Source: Lojkania enalia (Eukaryota > Ascomycota > Dothideomycetes > Pleosporales). Taken from it: a DNA stretch of 64,000 nt. Of this stretch, positions 25,903-37,575 are shown piece after piece (the stretch's first letter is position 1; the number at the start of each line of letters is the position of its first letter). Location of the stretch: NCBI GenBank assembly GCA_010094045.1, contig ML986636.1, forward strand, positions 62,001 to 126,000, written 5' to 3'. The notes beneath the pieces are model-generated. The model was given only the letters and a program-made list of their open reading frames with translations. It was not told the DNA's origin and did no database searches. A program made the translations under genes and the position numbers.

Positions 25903-27285
25903 ATGAGATACACTCACATTCTCTTTGCAGCTTCGGCTTCGGCGGCCACCATTGGCAATAAATTACCCCCTCCAGATGCCGATGGAAGGTACACGCTAGA
26001 AGCAGAGGGCATTCGAGCTCAGGTACCTACACCCCTGTCAGTGGGATAGATCCCGTGGCGACATCATTTAATTCTCCTCAATGCTCATTCAAGCTGACAA
26101 GTACATCCACAGTTCATTCCTTACGCTGCCACTCTTACTAATCTTTTTGTTAAAGGTACACATACGATCGCGCGGCGTAGGTTGGTATTTGCTAATAGGG
26201 CTTAGACAAGAACGGCATCGAGCGTGACATTGTCTTGGGATACGACAACACCTCATATTACCGTAAGACTTCTTCGGCTTAAAGATACTCTTCTAACATA
26301 AATGAGTATAGCTGTTGATCCCGGGCATCCGGTCTACAACGCTATCCCAGGAAGGTACGCCAATCGCATTGGAAACGGCACCTTCTCGATAGACGGTACT
26401 ACGTATCACACAGTAAAGAACGATGGCCCAAATACACTCCACAGCGGGCCAAATAACTGGAGCTTCCGATTCTGGAATCTGACAGACGTTACCAAGAACT
26501 CTATTACGTTCTCCCTCCACGATCCTGCGAACTCCACAAACATGCCCGGCAGCGTGGAAGCTAGCGTTACTTATTCGCTCGAGAAAAATAAATGGAACAT
26601 TGTGATCGATGCTATCTCACCAGATGTCAAGACCCCGATACAAGTCACTCAGCACACATATTTCCAGCTCGATGCGTTCGCCAAACCCGAGAACAGGACG
26701 ATTTGGAACCATACCCTCTACATGCCTTATGCCAAGCGTGTGATGGAAGCCGACCAGAATGCCTTGCCGACGGGTGTTATTGCAAACGTTTCCAAGGGCG
26801 CTATTGATGATTTCTGGTCCGCGCCGCACCAACTCGGATTCGCGTCTGGAAACCGCAATTTTGAGAACCATTGCGGCGGCGGCTGCCACGGATACAACGG
26901 CAACTGGGCTTTCGACGATGACAGACCAGAAGATAAGGTTGCTGTTACTCTAGCTAGCCTTTGGAGTGGTATTAAGGCAGACCTCCGCACGAATCAAGAC
27001 GGAATCGTCATCTATACGTGCAACTGGAATGATGGCAAGACGGAGTTCAAGAGCACACAGGGTGTTAAGGGCAAGGACAAGTTCATTCCGAGAGACGGCT
27101 GCGTTGCGATCGAGGCTCAGGATTATGTTGATGGCATCAACCAGTACGTTTCGCCTTGACAACAGTATAGAGGCATTGCTAACCGGGAGAACAGTCCAGA
27201 GTGGGGCCGCTTGGACAAGCAGATATTCGGGCCCGGGCAGAAGTATCACTGGGAGTCGTCTTGGACATTTGGGCTGCTCGATTAA
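25903..27285 (+). CDS. Secreted aldose 1-epimerase (galactose mutarotase)
   Basis: Five exons: 25903-26022, 26113-26155, 26206-26262, 26312-27143 and 27195-27285, encoding 380 residues. The protein opens with a signal peptide (MRYTHILFAASASAATIG). The epimerase fold follows: FIPYAATLTNLFVKDKNG, DIVLGYDNTSYY, NAIPGRYANRIGNG, the conserved QHTYFQLDAF containing a catalytic-site His, and a late EAQDYVDGINHPEWGR. The last intron (27144-27194) matters: reading through it gives a stop seven codons later, while splicing restores the conserved HPEWGRL and SSWTFG ending. The enzyme interconverts alpha and beta anomers of sugars such as glucose and galactose. The secretory signal suggests action outside the cell or in the wall. 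A Cys-Gly-rich CGGGCHGYNG insert is characteristic of this fungal subgroup. Confidence 0.93.
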
Positions 27286-28444
27286 AAGCACCGGAAGGGT
27301 AGTGTTTGAAAGGGATACGGGGCAGAGAAATGCACACATCAGCTGAATAGAAATCGCATAATGCGGCAAAATGCCGTAAATGCCCTTGCGAATTGTCGAT
27401 ACTCGAATGTACAGAAATGTGGCTCCGCTCTGAAATGACTTGTTCTCGAATAACCCACGATGTTTGTTCGGTGCGACGACGAGATCCGGGACCCCTGGAG
27501 TGGATCTCAACAGCGGTGCACAGGTGGCAACGGACGGGGCGCTATTGGCCGGGCATTATCGATGGCATCTGGACATCTGATTCTGACGCAACATGCCAAA
27601 GTGTACGCGTCGACGTTTCCATGACGTGCCTTCGTCGTCGGACTCTGGCTGCTGTGCAAGACCTGTTCTGCGTTCGGTGGTTGCTCGCCCAATGCCAGTC
27701 CGTGGTGGGGGATAATGCGCCGGGGAGTGGTTTTGTTGTTCCCCCTGAAGGCGGCGGGCGCACAGGGTGGCCACCCAAGGTTCCCCGCCGCGAGGCTCAG
27801 CCAAGCTTCTGGCGTGTGACGCCGCTTTGTGGCGCACTGTTCTCACAAAGCCGCCCACCCACGCCCACGGTTTGTCGGGGCTTCGCACACAGCAGATCTG
27901 GGCGGCGCGGAAGAAGACGGCTGCCAGATGCGCTGTCCCTTGCGTGCGGAAGTGAATGCATGAGCGTCAAGTGAAGCGGTTCTCGCCGTATACAGGCAAA
28001 TGCAGCAATACTAACTCGTCGACGATCGACAGTGCGCCTGCCAAGAACAGCAGCGAGCAGAGCATAATACATCAGACTCCATGTCTGGGCAGCTTTTCCC
28101 ACTCCACCACCCGCGTCCAGCCGTACACTCGCCCTCTGCGCCTGTCCATGCGATCCGTCGCCGCTGCAGCAAGCTCCTGCGCGGCAGACCGCATTCTTTG
28201 ATGACAACGGCGTGTAGTCGTATCGCTTTCCCACCATTTATCATGTCCTTGTGACACCACCTATCCCCCCTCCCCCCAAGCTCCCACAAACACCCCCCGC
28301 CCGACGGGCGACTGCACTCCCTCCGCACGAGGGCAAACACTTCTCTACAGCCCTTGGTCGGGCAGCGACAGCACAAACTGTCTGCCACCTCGGCACACCT
28401 CTCCTCCGCCCCGCAAAAGAGCACATCTGCATCGCATCATCACA
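27286..28444. other. Intergenic, 5' flank of the SIP5-like gene
   Basis: GC-rich sequence with many overlapping open frames on both strands (27393-28626). None shows a domain; the openness follows from composition. The C-rich tract at 28260-28320 lies within 200 bp of the next ATG and is consistent with a pyrimidine-rich fungal promoter. Confidence 0.5.
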
Positions 28445-31125
28445 ATGGGGAATAGCCAGGGAAGAGAGTCGCGCCCCGGCTCCTCGCGAGGGCACTCGAT
28501 AACATCGACTGCGCGCAATCCGAGCTCGCCCATCGCATCCGGGCCCGAGAGCTCCTCCCGCCGCGACGGCATATACCACTCGCGAGGTGGACGAGGGAGC
28601 AGACACGATCTCTCGTTTCTTGGCATAGGAGGGAGTTCAGAACGGGACCCAGTTCTAGAACCGCGGCGAGAGACGAAGGCAGAACGAGAAGCTCGAAAGC
28701 TAGAAAAAGAACGGCTGCTCAGGACTCAGGAGCGAGAGCGAAGTATCCGCGAGGAGGGGGTCGATGGCGGATACTTGGTCACGCTTGGCACTTATACCGG
28801 GCCCGAAGACTTCAGCAAGCCCGTCGTCCGGCAGCTACAGGTACGTATGACCTTTGATAGTAGAGTCCAATGTTATGAACACAATCTCAGATTGAACGAC
28901 GGCTAGCGCCGTTCTGGAAGGGCTTAAACGACCACTCCGATACTTGGACTGAGCACCAACTGGTGGCTGTTGTGAACGGCCTTCCCCTCCCTGCTCCAGA
29001 TGAGATCCCACCGGAAGAGCCACTGCGGTCGAACAACCTCAGTACTGACTGGAGCCCTCGTGGTTCCAATACTAATATCAACGGTGTCACAGTGCCCATC
29101 TCCGCCCGATCGCTCTCTCAAACCTCCGAACACTCTTCGACTTTGTCGCCGTCGCATCCTGCATTCTCTCTTCCTTCTCCGTCATCTCCTATTGCTGCAT
29201 CGCCGTCTACCTCCCCGTTTTTCCGCGGACGTGCAAAGACGCTCGCCGCCCTTACAACCTCCTCTCGTAACAATTCGCAGACTGAAATGACACCCCAAGA
29301 AGTTCAACTTCCCAAAGACCCCTTCGTTAACGGTCAGCGCATCGAAGCTTTCTTATACAAGAATGCTTCTGAGTGTCCAATTTGTTTCTTATACTATCCA
29401 CCTTATCTCAATAAGACTCGTTGCTGCGACCAACCTATTTGTTCGGAGTGCTTTGTCCAGATCAAACGGCCAGACCCGCATCCACCAGAGCACCATGATC
29501 CTAACAATCCGGATGCGTCGGCCGAACCCCAAGAGGATGGCCAGCTAGTCTCGGAGCCAGCCGCATGTCCTTTCTGTGTACAGCCAGAATTTGGCGTTAC
29601 ATATGAGCCCCCTCCATTCCGAAGAGGATTGGCATATACTAACCAACCTAACTTGACGTCTGCAATGTCTTCAACATCTTCATTGAACTCGCAGGGTATG
29701 CCTGCTCCTGGCCGTAGGAGAGCGACTTCACTGGCGGCTAATGATGCTTCGGTCATAACAACGGATAGGGTCCGGCCGGACTGGGCCAAGAAATTAGCTG
29801 ATGCGAGAGCACATGCTCTTCGGAGAGCGGCGGCGGCTACGGCCTTACACAATGCTGCCTATATGATGGGTAACTTGCAGGCTTCAGATAGCCGAGGCTT
29901 TAGCCTAGGACGGCGGCGCCGCACTATGTTTGGAAACGATAGCGGAAATAGCAGTGGTCACGGTACACCGCGTCGTGAAGGCGAGGCTGGGTCTTTACTT
30001 GCTGCTGCATCTACTGCTGGATCGTCAAGTAGGAACGAGGGTCAAAGCGATCTATTTCCTGGACGGCACAGTTCGAGGCGAGGCAATAGGCTAGAGGATC
30101 TCGAAGAGCTTATGATGATGGAAGCCATCCGCCTTAGTCTGGCGGCTGAGGAAGAGCGCAAAAAGAAAGAAGAAAAAGAGTCGGCCAAAGAGGCCAAGAA
30201 GGAAGAGAAAAAGAAGGCCAAAGAGGCCAAGAAAGCAGGAAAGGCTGCCAGAAAAAGTGGCTTCTTCCCTGCGTCATCTTTGGATGGGGATGACGAGGCT
30301 AGCTCATCTGCTGAAGCGGGACAGTCAAGCGCTACCGGCAAGGGCAAGGCAGTTGACCGTTCAGGCAGTTCTGTTGGCTTCAATCCCTTGAGCGAGCCGA
30401 CGTCGACTGTGAACACGTCTTCAAAAGACGACCCTCAGCGGCATCTTGAACAGAGCCGTGCAAACATACAGGGCCAGAATATTGGCAACAACATCCCTCC
30501 AGCCGCGCCTTTTGATCCATACGCTGAGCACGTTTCCCATCGAGCGGCACTTCGGAATCTGTCCAATGCCTCCTCGTCGGTCTCGTCGTTGGCAGATTCG
30601 CTCCCTGATTCACTCCGTCAAGGAGGTCATAGTGGTTTTGGAGCCTCTGGGTCGTCATTTGGGCCTAGCCCCAGTGCTTCAGGTGTAAGTGTGGATCGTG
30701 ATGAGACGAGTACTCCTAGTACCGAGCCAATGTTCAACTTCAGAAGCCTCGCAGCTGTCATTACCAACGAGGACAGCAAGAAAGATAATGAAAATACTAC
30801 GCAGCATATCGAGAGTGTCAACGAGGTCAATGAGCCTCGTAAAGAAGCTCCGGTCTCCAGTCAAACGACCCCAGAGATTGCTGTACAGCCACCAGGGTAT
30901 GCAGCAGCTAACAACGCGAACGAGTCGGAGTCGGAGTTCACAGACGCCTTGGAGGAGAGCGTCACGACGATCAAGCCCTCGTCTACGCTGGCAGAGGAAG
31001 AGGATGAGATCACAGCGGCGCCGCGGATCGAGGTTGTGAACAGTGAGCATCGGAGAGATTTTGATGCTAAGCATATTGGGGATGTCAGCATGGTGGATTC
31101 ATTGGCGCAGCAGCATACGCAGTAG
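28445..31125 (+). CDS. SIP5-like protein with degenerate RING-type zinc finger
   Basis: Two exons, 28445-28840 and 28891-31125 (50-nt intron), encode 876 residues. The N-terminus MGNSQG has Gly2 in a context suited to N-myristoylation. A basic helical stretch ([14 protein letters not shown]) and the SIP5 core follow ([16 protein letters not shown] across to [19 protein letters not shown]). A cysteine cluster lies near residue 270-350, with [23 protein letters not shown] and, 45-50 residues later, CPFC, a RING-like metal site. The remainder is low-complexity and Ser-rich, with one Lys/Glu-rich helix near residue 535-570. In budding yeast Sip5 interacts with the Snf1 kinase and with Reg1/Glc7 phosphatase, so a role in glucose signalling is plausible by homology. 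The protein is longer than the yeast one, mainly in the disordered part. Confidence 0.88.
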
Positions 31126-34100
31126 GGCATTCAGTACGCTCGCGCAATGTGGATACGTATGGGTGGGGTAGAGATTTCTATATTGCACCTGAGTACTAGA
31201 TTGCGGGGAGAGGGGGGAACCATTTATGTGATATTTTATGTGGAGAGACGATGATGATGATGATGATGATGATGATGACGATGCATAATGGCGTTTTAGG
31301 GGCATTGGCGGGGATTTACCACCGGGTGGAGGGAGGTTGGGGGCGGGTTATTTGTATTTGATAATGGGCAGAGAAATTTATTTTTCTTTTGTTTGGAATG
31401 ATGGGGGATGATGGCTGAGGTGGACGCGATAGGTAGGTGGTTTATGAATCTATCGATCGTTATATCTATCAAATATACGTGATATGGGTCCTCAAGGTGC
31501 GTATATATAATGAGTGCTTTGAATATGTATGTGGGCCTAGGGTTCGAAGTCGTGGATGGAAGGTGGATGGTTTCAGTGAAGGATTCTTTGGGATGAATAG
31601 GGGATTGGGAGTGGATACTCGGGTTACGTGCGTTGATGTGGAGTGTGGTGGAGGTATCCGGCTCGAAGGGAGCAAGTAGCAAGGGCCTGAAATCAATATC
31701 GTGTGCTTGCTTGTTCGAATCGCTTAGGACGAAGCGTAGTGTAGCGTAGGTATATATCTATATACCACAAAATCAACACATTCCCCTAGCTGACAAAGGC
31801 TTGTCTGCAGAGAAAAAAGAGGTGGAGATGCGGATTGGCATATAGCTAGCTCGCTATATGTGTCCTCGGAATGTGCGATAGGATAGGAATAGCATCGACT
31901 CAACTCGGCTCTGCTCGATTCTCTTCTACGTGCGTACGAGGCAACTTACCCTCTCTGCTATTGTTGTCTCTCTATGGTTAAATGTCGGGTTAGTGGTCTG
32001 TATATAGACGGTGACGCAGTCACGGATGGCTTTCGGTGTTCGGTGTTCGGTGTTCTGGGTAGAGCGGACACGGAGGGTGTGGTCGCTGGTGCCAGCATCG
32101 AGATTACCGCTGAAGGCACGTTGTGATCGAGTGTTTCTGTGCTGTATTTGCTGCGATGTGGATTGTACATGGTGAGAGATCGGTAGGACTGCGGTACTGG
32201 ATTGCTGGGTGGTGTTGAGGTAGTGGCGGGGACTGAGCAGAGGGAGTCCGAGTTCTTATCTAAAATAGAATTGAGGGATCTAAAAGACGAGTTTTGAGGC
32301 TGTAGAGGATGGCCCTAGTTTGTATCTACAGAGGGTTGTGTAGATTTTAGGATGGTATGGGATGGAGGGTGTTAGCTTGGGGTTGCGGTGTAGAGGGTGG
32401 AGAAAGATACTGTGAGTGCGCGGTCTTGCGTGAGAGGATCATGGGGTGTGTCTGCGGAGTATGAATTGAGCTATGCTACTCATATGTTCGTATAATTAAC
32501 AGCCTTGTAACATCAAGCGAGTAGGACGGTACGATTGGAGCGCTTGTGGATGCCGTCTGCGAGCAAGACTATAGTACGGTCTGCGCACAAAGGGATGAAA
32601 AGGACGCGTAATTCGAGAATCAATGGTAAAAGAAAACTATATTGTAACTCTTAATTTGTGAGATGCGCAATGTCGCAACAGTTTGTTATTACTTTGTTTT
32701 CTGACCAGTGGTAGTTAGAGAAATGTTGATGCCTACGGAGCTCAGGCCCACTACGTCCATTCCCATCAACGTCAAGGCCAATGCCAACCTTTCGATAACT
32801 CCAATGCCCGAATCCAAAATGCAGGGCCTTAAGTTCTCCTACGGCACAATACTAGAGGAATGGTGTGGACCTTGATCGGACGAATGACAATTGAAGAAAC
32901 ATTGGTGCCTTAGAGAGGCCAACTTGACCAAAATATTACTCCACAACGCATTTATGCTAACTTTACGGTAGCATTTTACGCACCTTCCCCTAAGGGATTG
33001 GTTGAAGTATGCCTCGGCCCGAGTGCCTAGAGCACACTATTGATGCTAAAGAATATCCTTCGTCATGGCTCGGCTTATCAATTCGATCGTGTTCAAACCA
33101 TCCGGAAATTGGGCCCATCTTTCAAATCGAGGCGCTACTCTTACTATCTGCCTTGAATATAGATAGAGTTGACCAATTTGGTGGCCTCGCTTGCTAATTC
33201 TTTGTCGATGCTTCTCGTGTCCGGGAATTACCAGTAGTGACGCCGCAATATCCGTTGAAACACTTTAGAAAGGGGATTGATGATCGATAGAAGTTTTCCA
33301 GACGCCACTGCTGAGTGCAATATACTAATAGCGGAAGACATGTACGGGCTTTTGTCGATCTAATGGTGCTCGTATATATACGGCCACTTCAAACCCGCCG
33401 AGCGCGTTCGTAGATATCGTGACTTGCGTCACCGTTTATTCCACCTCCTCAAAATGATTTGAAGCTGCCTGCGAGGCGTGCCGTAAGGACGGAGTCGAAG
33501 CCAAGATCCAATGCAGTCGACCTGTGGAGCATGGCTGACGATACCTGCGAGTATTGCCGGAGGAAGAGATCGGCTAGCTCTCGGCACAGGGAGAGCGGCC
33601 TGCCGGGATTAAATAGATCTAGTAAGGTCAGGGACCAGCAAGCAGCTTGGATGATTAGCAGCAGAGCGATGCAGAGGCGGAATGATGCGTCCTTTGCCAT
33701 GGCGGTTTGTTTCGCGGGAAGGATGACCTGTTATAGTATTTACGTGAGCGGGTCCTTGAGGTACTCCGTCAATAGAAAAGCAAATACTGCAGTAGGGAAG
33801 AGCAAAGGGAGCAGGAAGGCTGATGGATGATTTGACATTGGCTGGCGCGTTCTCGGTTTTTTACTCTTGCCTGCCGATGTGGCCAAGTTGGCCAATTCGT
33901 GATGTTAATTTAGTAAGACAAGTTGTCCTCTGCAATGCCCAACTTGGTGGTCATGCGACTCTGCGGCGTACCATTCCTCACCGCGCGAATCAATGAAGCG
34001 AGGTAGTTGGCGATTCGTATCGGAAGAGAAAATTTCTGCGAAAGGTGGCATCTGCACAAAGGATCGCGTTTCCGGACCATGGCTGAGTGCTTGCGAGGTG

Positions 34101-35081
34101 CATGGGGAGTGCGTGAATGCGTAGTGAACGGATGCCATTGGCCGGGGCTAAGCCTCACTCGGAACTAGTATCGGGCTAGCCATGCATGACTGGGCCCGTG
34201 CATGTTCTTACATTCACTTCTTCTCCCAGGTTCGTTAATATAACCCATGTGCCAAAAGCAGATGTCGGCCCAGCACCACACATCCTAGTTTAGAGATTCG
34301 ACATCTCTATCCAAGATAAGCTACAAATATGCGCCGCGATTGGTGTGGCTCCGAAGAGATTTACCCTCTAGAAACAATATGGTATTTCCAGGACCCTTGA
34401 CGACGGGACTTGTGCTGCTTCGAAGGTTGGGGATATAGCGCTACTGTAGATATAGCATTTCCATATGATTCTTCTATCCTCGTCTCTTTTCGACTACCAT
34501 AGTCTTCTACTCGTAAGGTTTCGTTCTAGCCATTCTAATCTATCATGCCCTTCCTACCACGGGTGCATGGAGCGTGATCTTTCAGACTAGCCTTATTCTC
34601 ACCCTTGCATTCCCTCCTCCTTCGTATTGCCTTCCAATGATCGGTCGAGGTTGTTGCCTGCGCCTATTTTGCTGTCGTGTGGATCTTCCTCACACTAATA
34701 CCGTTCGCAGTTTTACGCCCCAGGATCAGGATTCTTGTACGCCCCAACAAGGCTTATTCGTGGGTCTGAATTTATTTTGATGCAGGACAGCACTAGGGCA
34801 TTGTTTCATCGAGTCTCAGGATGACGGTTTAGCATGCGGCATATGCATCGCCGGTGGATGAATATATCCATCAGGCAGCATCCATTGCCTTCGAATTTAA
34901 CATACTCCTTGTGACACCCTTTTAGAACATCACTATAGGTGCGCCCTTCAATACTGTCCATCGAAGCCTTTTGCATAATCCCTCTCCATTTAAGCAACCC
35001 ACGATAACCTCAAGTCTAATAATGAAACAGATTAAATTGAGCAAGATCCCTTTACAAAAGTTCAAACTACGTTACACAGAC
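31126..35081. other. Long intergenic region with simple repeats
   Basis: Nearly 4 kb without a supportable gene. It contains a GAT trinucleotide run at 31248-31284 and three copies of TTCGGTG around 32035-32056. The best small ORF is 33449-33700 on the minus strand, 83 codons with an ATG and a hydrophobic N-terminus (MAKDASFRLCIALLLIIQAA) that could be a signal peptide. It has no recognised family and I do not call it. The last part is the upstream flank of the AIM6-like gene. Confidence 0.45.
31248..31284. repeat. GAT trinucleotide microsatellite
   Basis: About twelve GAT/GAC units in a row in the 3' flank of the SIP5-like gene, interrupted only by two GAC units near the ends. Confidence 0.95.
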
Positions 35082-36371
35082 ATGGCGTCTCCGAGATTTC
35101 GCGACGACCCCGACGACAGCGTAAACATTGAGAACCCAATTGCTAGTGCGACTGGCCTAGACGACGAGCCGACGAGGAAGCCCAGATGGTATAATAGTGG
35201 TTCGAAGTCAGGCAACCTTTTTGCTCGATGGCGGCAACGTTTGCTTGCTAAAAACACCAATGAAAGGAGAGCAAGAAGAAAGGCACTGTGCCGGAAGCTC
35301 TCCATTGTCTTTGCCGTACTAGCATTTCTCGGCATTTGTGCAGCTATGTCAGTGGTTGGCATTAGGATACTATTTTCCAACGAACTAATTCTCCATAGAG
35401 TATATACATGCTTCGTTACCGCCCTCATATATAGGCTCGAGCCACCGCCAGTCAACAGTGGGCTCCAACACATTGTCGACGAATGGAAAGAGCCTGATGC
35501 GAACGGCGCATACATGTTCAAATGGAGGAACGATTTCAGCCGAGATATTGTGCCCAAAAACTGCCATTCGCACAATGATTATTGGCGATTTGTCCCATTA
35601 TATCAAGCCCTCTCAAGTGGCTGCGTAAGCATTGAGGCAGACATTTGGCTAGACGATGACAATGAACTTCGCGTCAGTCACACATGGAAATACACCACGA
35701 AAGAGCGGACTTTGAGGAGTCTATACCTAGATCCTCTAGGGAACATCCTCGCAAATCGCAATGTTTCGGTTGCCTCGACCGAGAATAAGGAAGTTGGAAT
35801 CTTTGATCGGGATCCCAACGTCTCAGTGATCCTTCTCATCGACTTCAAGACCGACGGTCATGATATATGGCCAGTCTTACTATCACAACTAGAACCCTTG
35901 AGAGAGAGAAACTGGCTGACCTACTTCGATGGCAAGAGAGTCATTCAGGGACCTCTGACTATCGTGGGAACGGGCAACACGCCTTTCGAACTGGTCGAGG
36001 CCAACAACTCCGATCGCTACATATTCTTCGATGCACCCTTGGATGATATTGCAAATTTGAAGTATACGTCCGACAACTCGTACTATGCTAGCGTACAAAT
36101 GCGCAAGGCGATTGGCCGCCTTTGGTTCAACAGGTTTACGTCCAAACAAGTCGAAATTCTCAAGACTCAGATTAAGGCTGCAGCAGACAAGGGCCTTGTA
36201 TCTCGATACTGGGACACTCCGTCATGGCCCATCTCTCTTCGCGACAAGGTGTGGTTGACACTCACAGAAAACGATGTTGGCATGTTGAATGTGGACGACC
36301 TCATCTCCGCGACGAGATGGAATTGGAATTGGTGCATTGTGGCAGGAATCAGGCTATGTGGTAATAGCTGA
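35082..36371 (+). CDS. AIM6-like PLC-type phosphodiesterase-fold protein
   Basis: A single exon of 429 residues from the ATG at 35082 (MASPRFRDDPDD). An in-frame ATG at 35022 would add 20 residues. A basic cytosolic N-terminus precedes one membrane helix (LSIVFAVLAFLGICAAMSVV) near residue 80-100. The domain opens with NCHSHNDYWR, followed by SIEADIWLDD and LLIDFKTDG. These are the His/Asn, Glu-x-Asp and Lys positions that form the active site in glycerophosphodiester and PI-PLC TIM barrels. The yeast member, Aim6, is named for altered inheritance of mitochondria; its biochemical reaction is unknown. The order and spacing of motifs make the family call firm, the substrate call impossible. It is probably a single-pass membrane protein. 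Confidence 0.87.
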   Translation: MASPRFRDDPDDSVNIENPIASATGLDDEPTRKPRWYNSGSKSGNLFARWRQRLLAKNTNERRARRKALCRKLSIVFAVLAFLGICAAMSVVGIRILFSNELILHRVYTCFVTALIYRLEPPPVNSGLQHIVDEWKEPDANGAYMFKWRNDFSRDIVPKNCHSHNDYWRFVPLYQALSSGCVSIEADIWLDDDNELRVSHTWKYTTKERTLRSLYLDPLGNILANRNVSVASTENKEVGIFDRDPNVSVILLIDFKTDGHDIWPVLLSQLEPLRERNWLTYFDGKRVIQGPLTIVGTGNTPFELVEANNSDRYIFFDAPLDDIANLKYTSDNSYYASVQMRKAIGRLWFNRFTSKQVEILKTQIKAAADKGLVSRYWDTPSWPISLRDKVWLTLTENDVGMLNVDDLISATRWNWNWCIVAGIRLCGNS

Positions 36372-36729
36372 TAATAATCAGCTATGAGCATGAAGGGACC
36401 GTTAGGAGCATTCGATAGTGGTTTGATGATACCGCATTTCCTAACGTTTAATAATGGTCATGAATATGATACCGAAAGGGTGGATGATAGATACATGAGT
36501 AGCTGTAAATAGAATCAAGGCGAACATCTGTTTCGGTATTGCCCATATTCTGGACAAGGATAATGTGATCTAATGGAGGCTTGTGTGGCTTATCCCTTCA
36601 CGGACGTACTGCTAAGAAATGATCAGCCTGTAAGGCTTAGCTTGACACCGGTGCTCCGATGATGCGCCGACCCGACGTCCTTCAAAAGTTCCATCATCAC
36701 GAAACACAATTCATATCATGCAATGAACG
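36372..36729. other. Short intergenic region
   Basis: About 360 bp between two genes in the same direction. Nothing recognised; it must hold the AIM6-like 3' end and the promoter of the next gene. Confidence 0.6.
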
Positions 36730-37575
36730 ATGGCCAACGAGATGCAAATAAATCCCCAGCGTGCAAAGCAGCTCGCAGAGAATCTATCAAACATAACATC
36801 GCGTATCAACGCCGCAAATAAGTCTAGCAAAAATGTATCTCTACCTCTCGCGTAACATCATCGGCACTCTATTGCTAACAGACAAGTAAAGGTCCGCCTC
36901 ATAGCTGTCTCCAAGCTTAAACCCGCGACCGACATCCTCGCCCTCCACCAACCTCCCAGCTCGCAAGCCCACTTCGGCGAAAATTATGTCCAAGAGCTTC
37001 TCGAGAAATCTAAGATCCTACCCCGCTCAATACGATGGCACATGATCGGCGGCTTACAATCAAACAAGTGCAAACAACTCGCAGAGCAGATACCGAACCT
37101 ATGGTGTGTAAGTAGCGTAGACACCGAGAAGAAAGCAGATCAGCTTGAGAAGGGGAGGAAGGCGTTAATCGAGGCGAATAAGGAGGGCGAGGTGGGGAAG
37201 TTAAGAATTATGGTACAAGTTAATACTAGTGGGGAGGAGAATAAGAGTGGGGTTGAGCCTGCGGATACGCTAGGGCTTTGCAAGCATGTTATTGAGAAAT
37301 GTCCGCATCTAAGGCTGATTGGGCTCATGACGATTGGTGCCATTGCGAGGAGTAAGGCTACGACGGAGGAGAATGAGAATGACGATTTCGTACTACTAAA
37401 GGAAACAAGAGATAAGGTGATTAAAGAGCTAGGATTGAAGGAGGAGGAGCTTGAGTTGAGCATGGGGATGAGTGCGGATTTTGAGGGGGCGATCAGGATG
37501 GGGAGTGATGAGGTGCGGGTTGGGAGTGATATATTTGGGGAGAGGCCTGCTAAGAAAGATGCGGTGATCCTCTAG
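36730..37575 (+). CDS. YggS/PROSC-family pyridoxal phosphate homeostasis protein
   Basis: Two exons, 36730-36834 and 36892-37575 (57-nt intron with a GCTAAC branch site), encode 262 residues. The family signature is complete: RLIAVSKLKP with the PLP-binding Lys, HFGENYVQELLEK, WHMIGGLQSNK, VQVNTSGEENKSG, RLIGLMTIG and a C-terminal MGMSADFEGAIRMGSDEVR running into VGSDIFG. The protein binds pyridoxal 5'-phosphate on a TIM-barrel fold without known catalytic activity and buffers free PLP and amino-acid pools. The first exon is poorly conserved, as usual. The acceptor at 36891 was chosen because it joins the conserved VRLIAVSK strand in frame. Confidence 0.95.

Noticed and set aside
27393..28626. 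Many open frames of 60-190 codons in the SIP5 upstream region
   Set aside because: The region is GC-rich and open in several frames at once; translations are Arg/Pro/Gly-rich with no family resemblance.
31680..31720. Stretch with GTTCGAATC, checked as a tRNA B-box
   Set aside because: No matching A-box, acceptor stem or cloverleaf could be drawn around it.
33449..33700. Possible small secreted protein on the minus strand (83 codons)
   Set aside because: The hydrophobic N-terminus is suggestive, but the body has no conserved cysteines or family and the opposite strand is open for longer.
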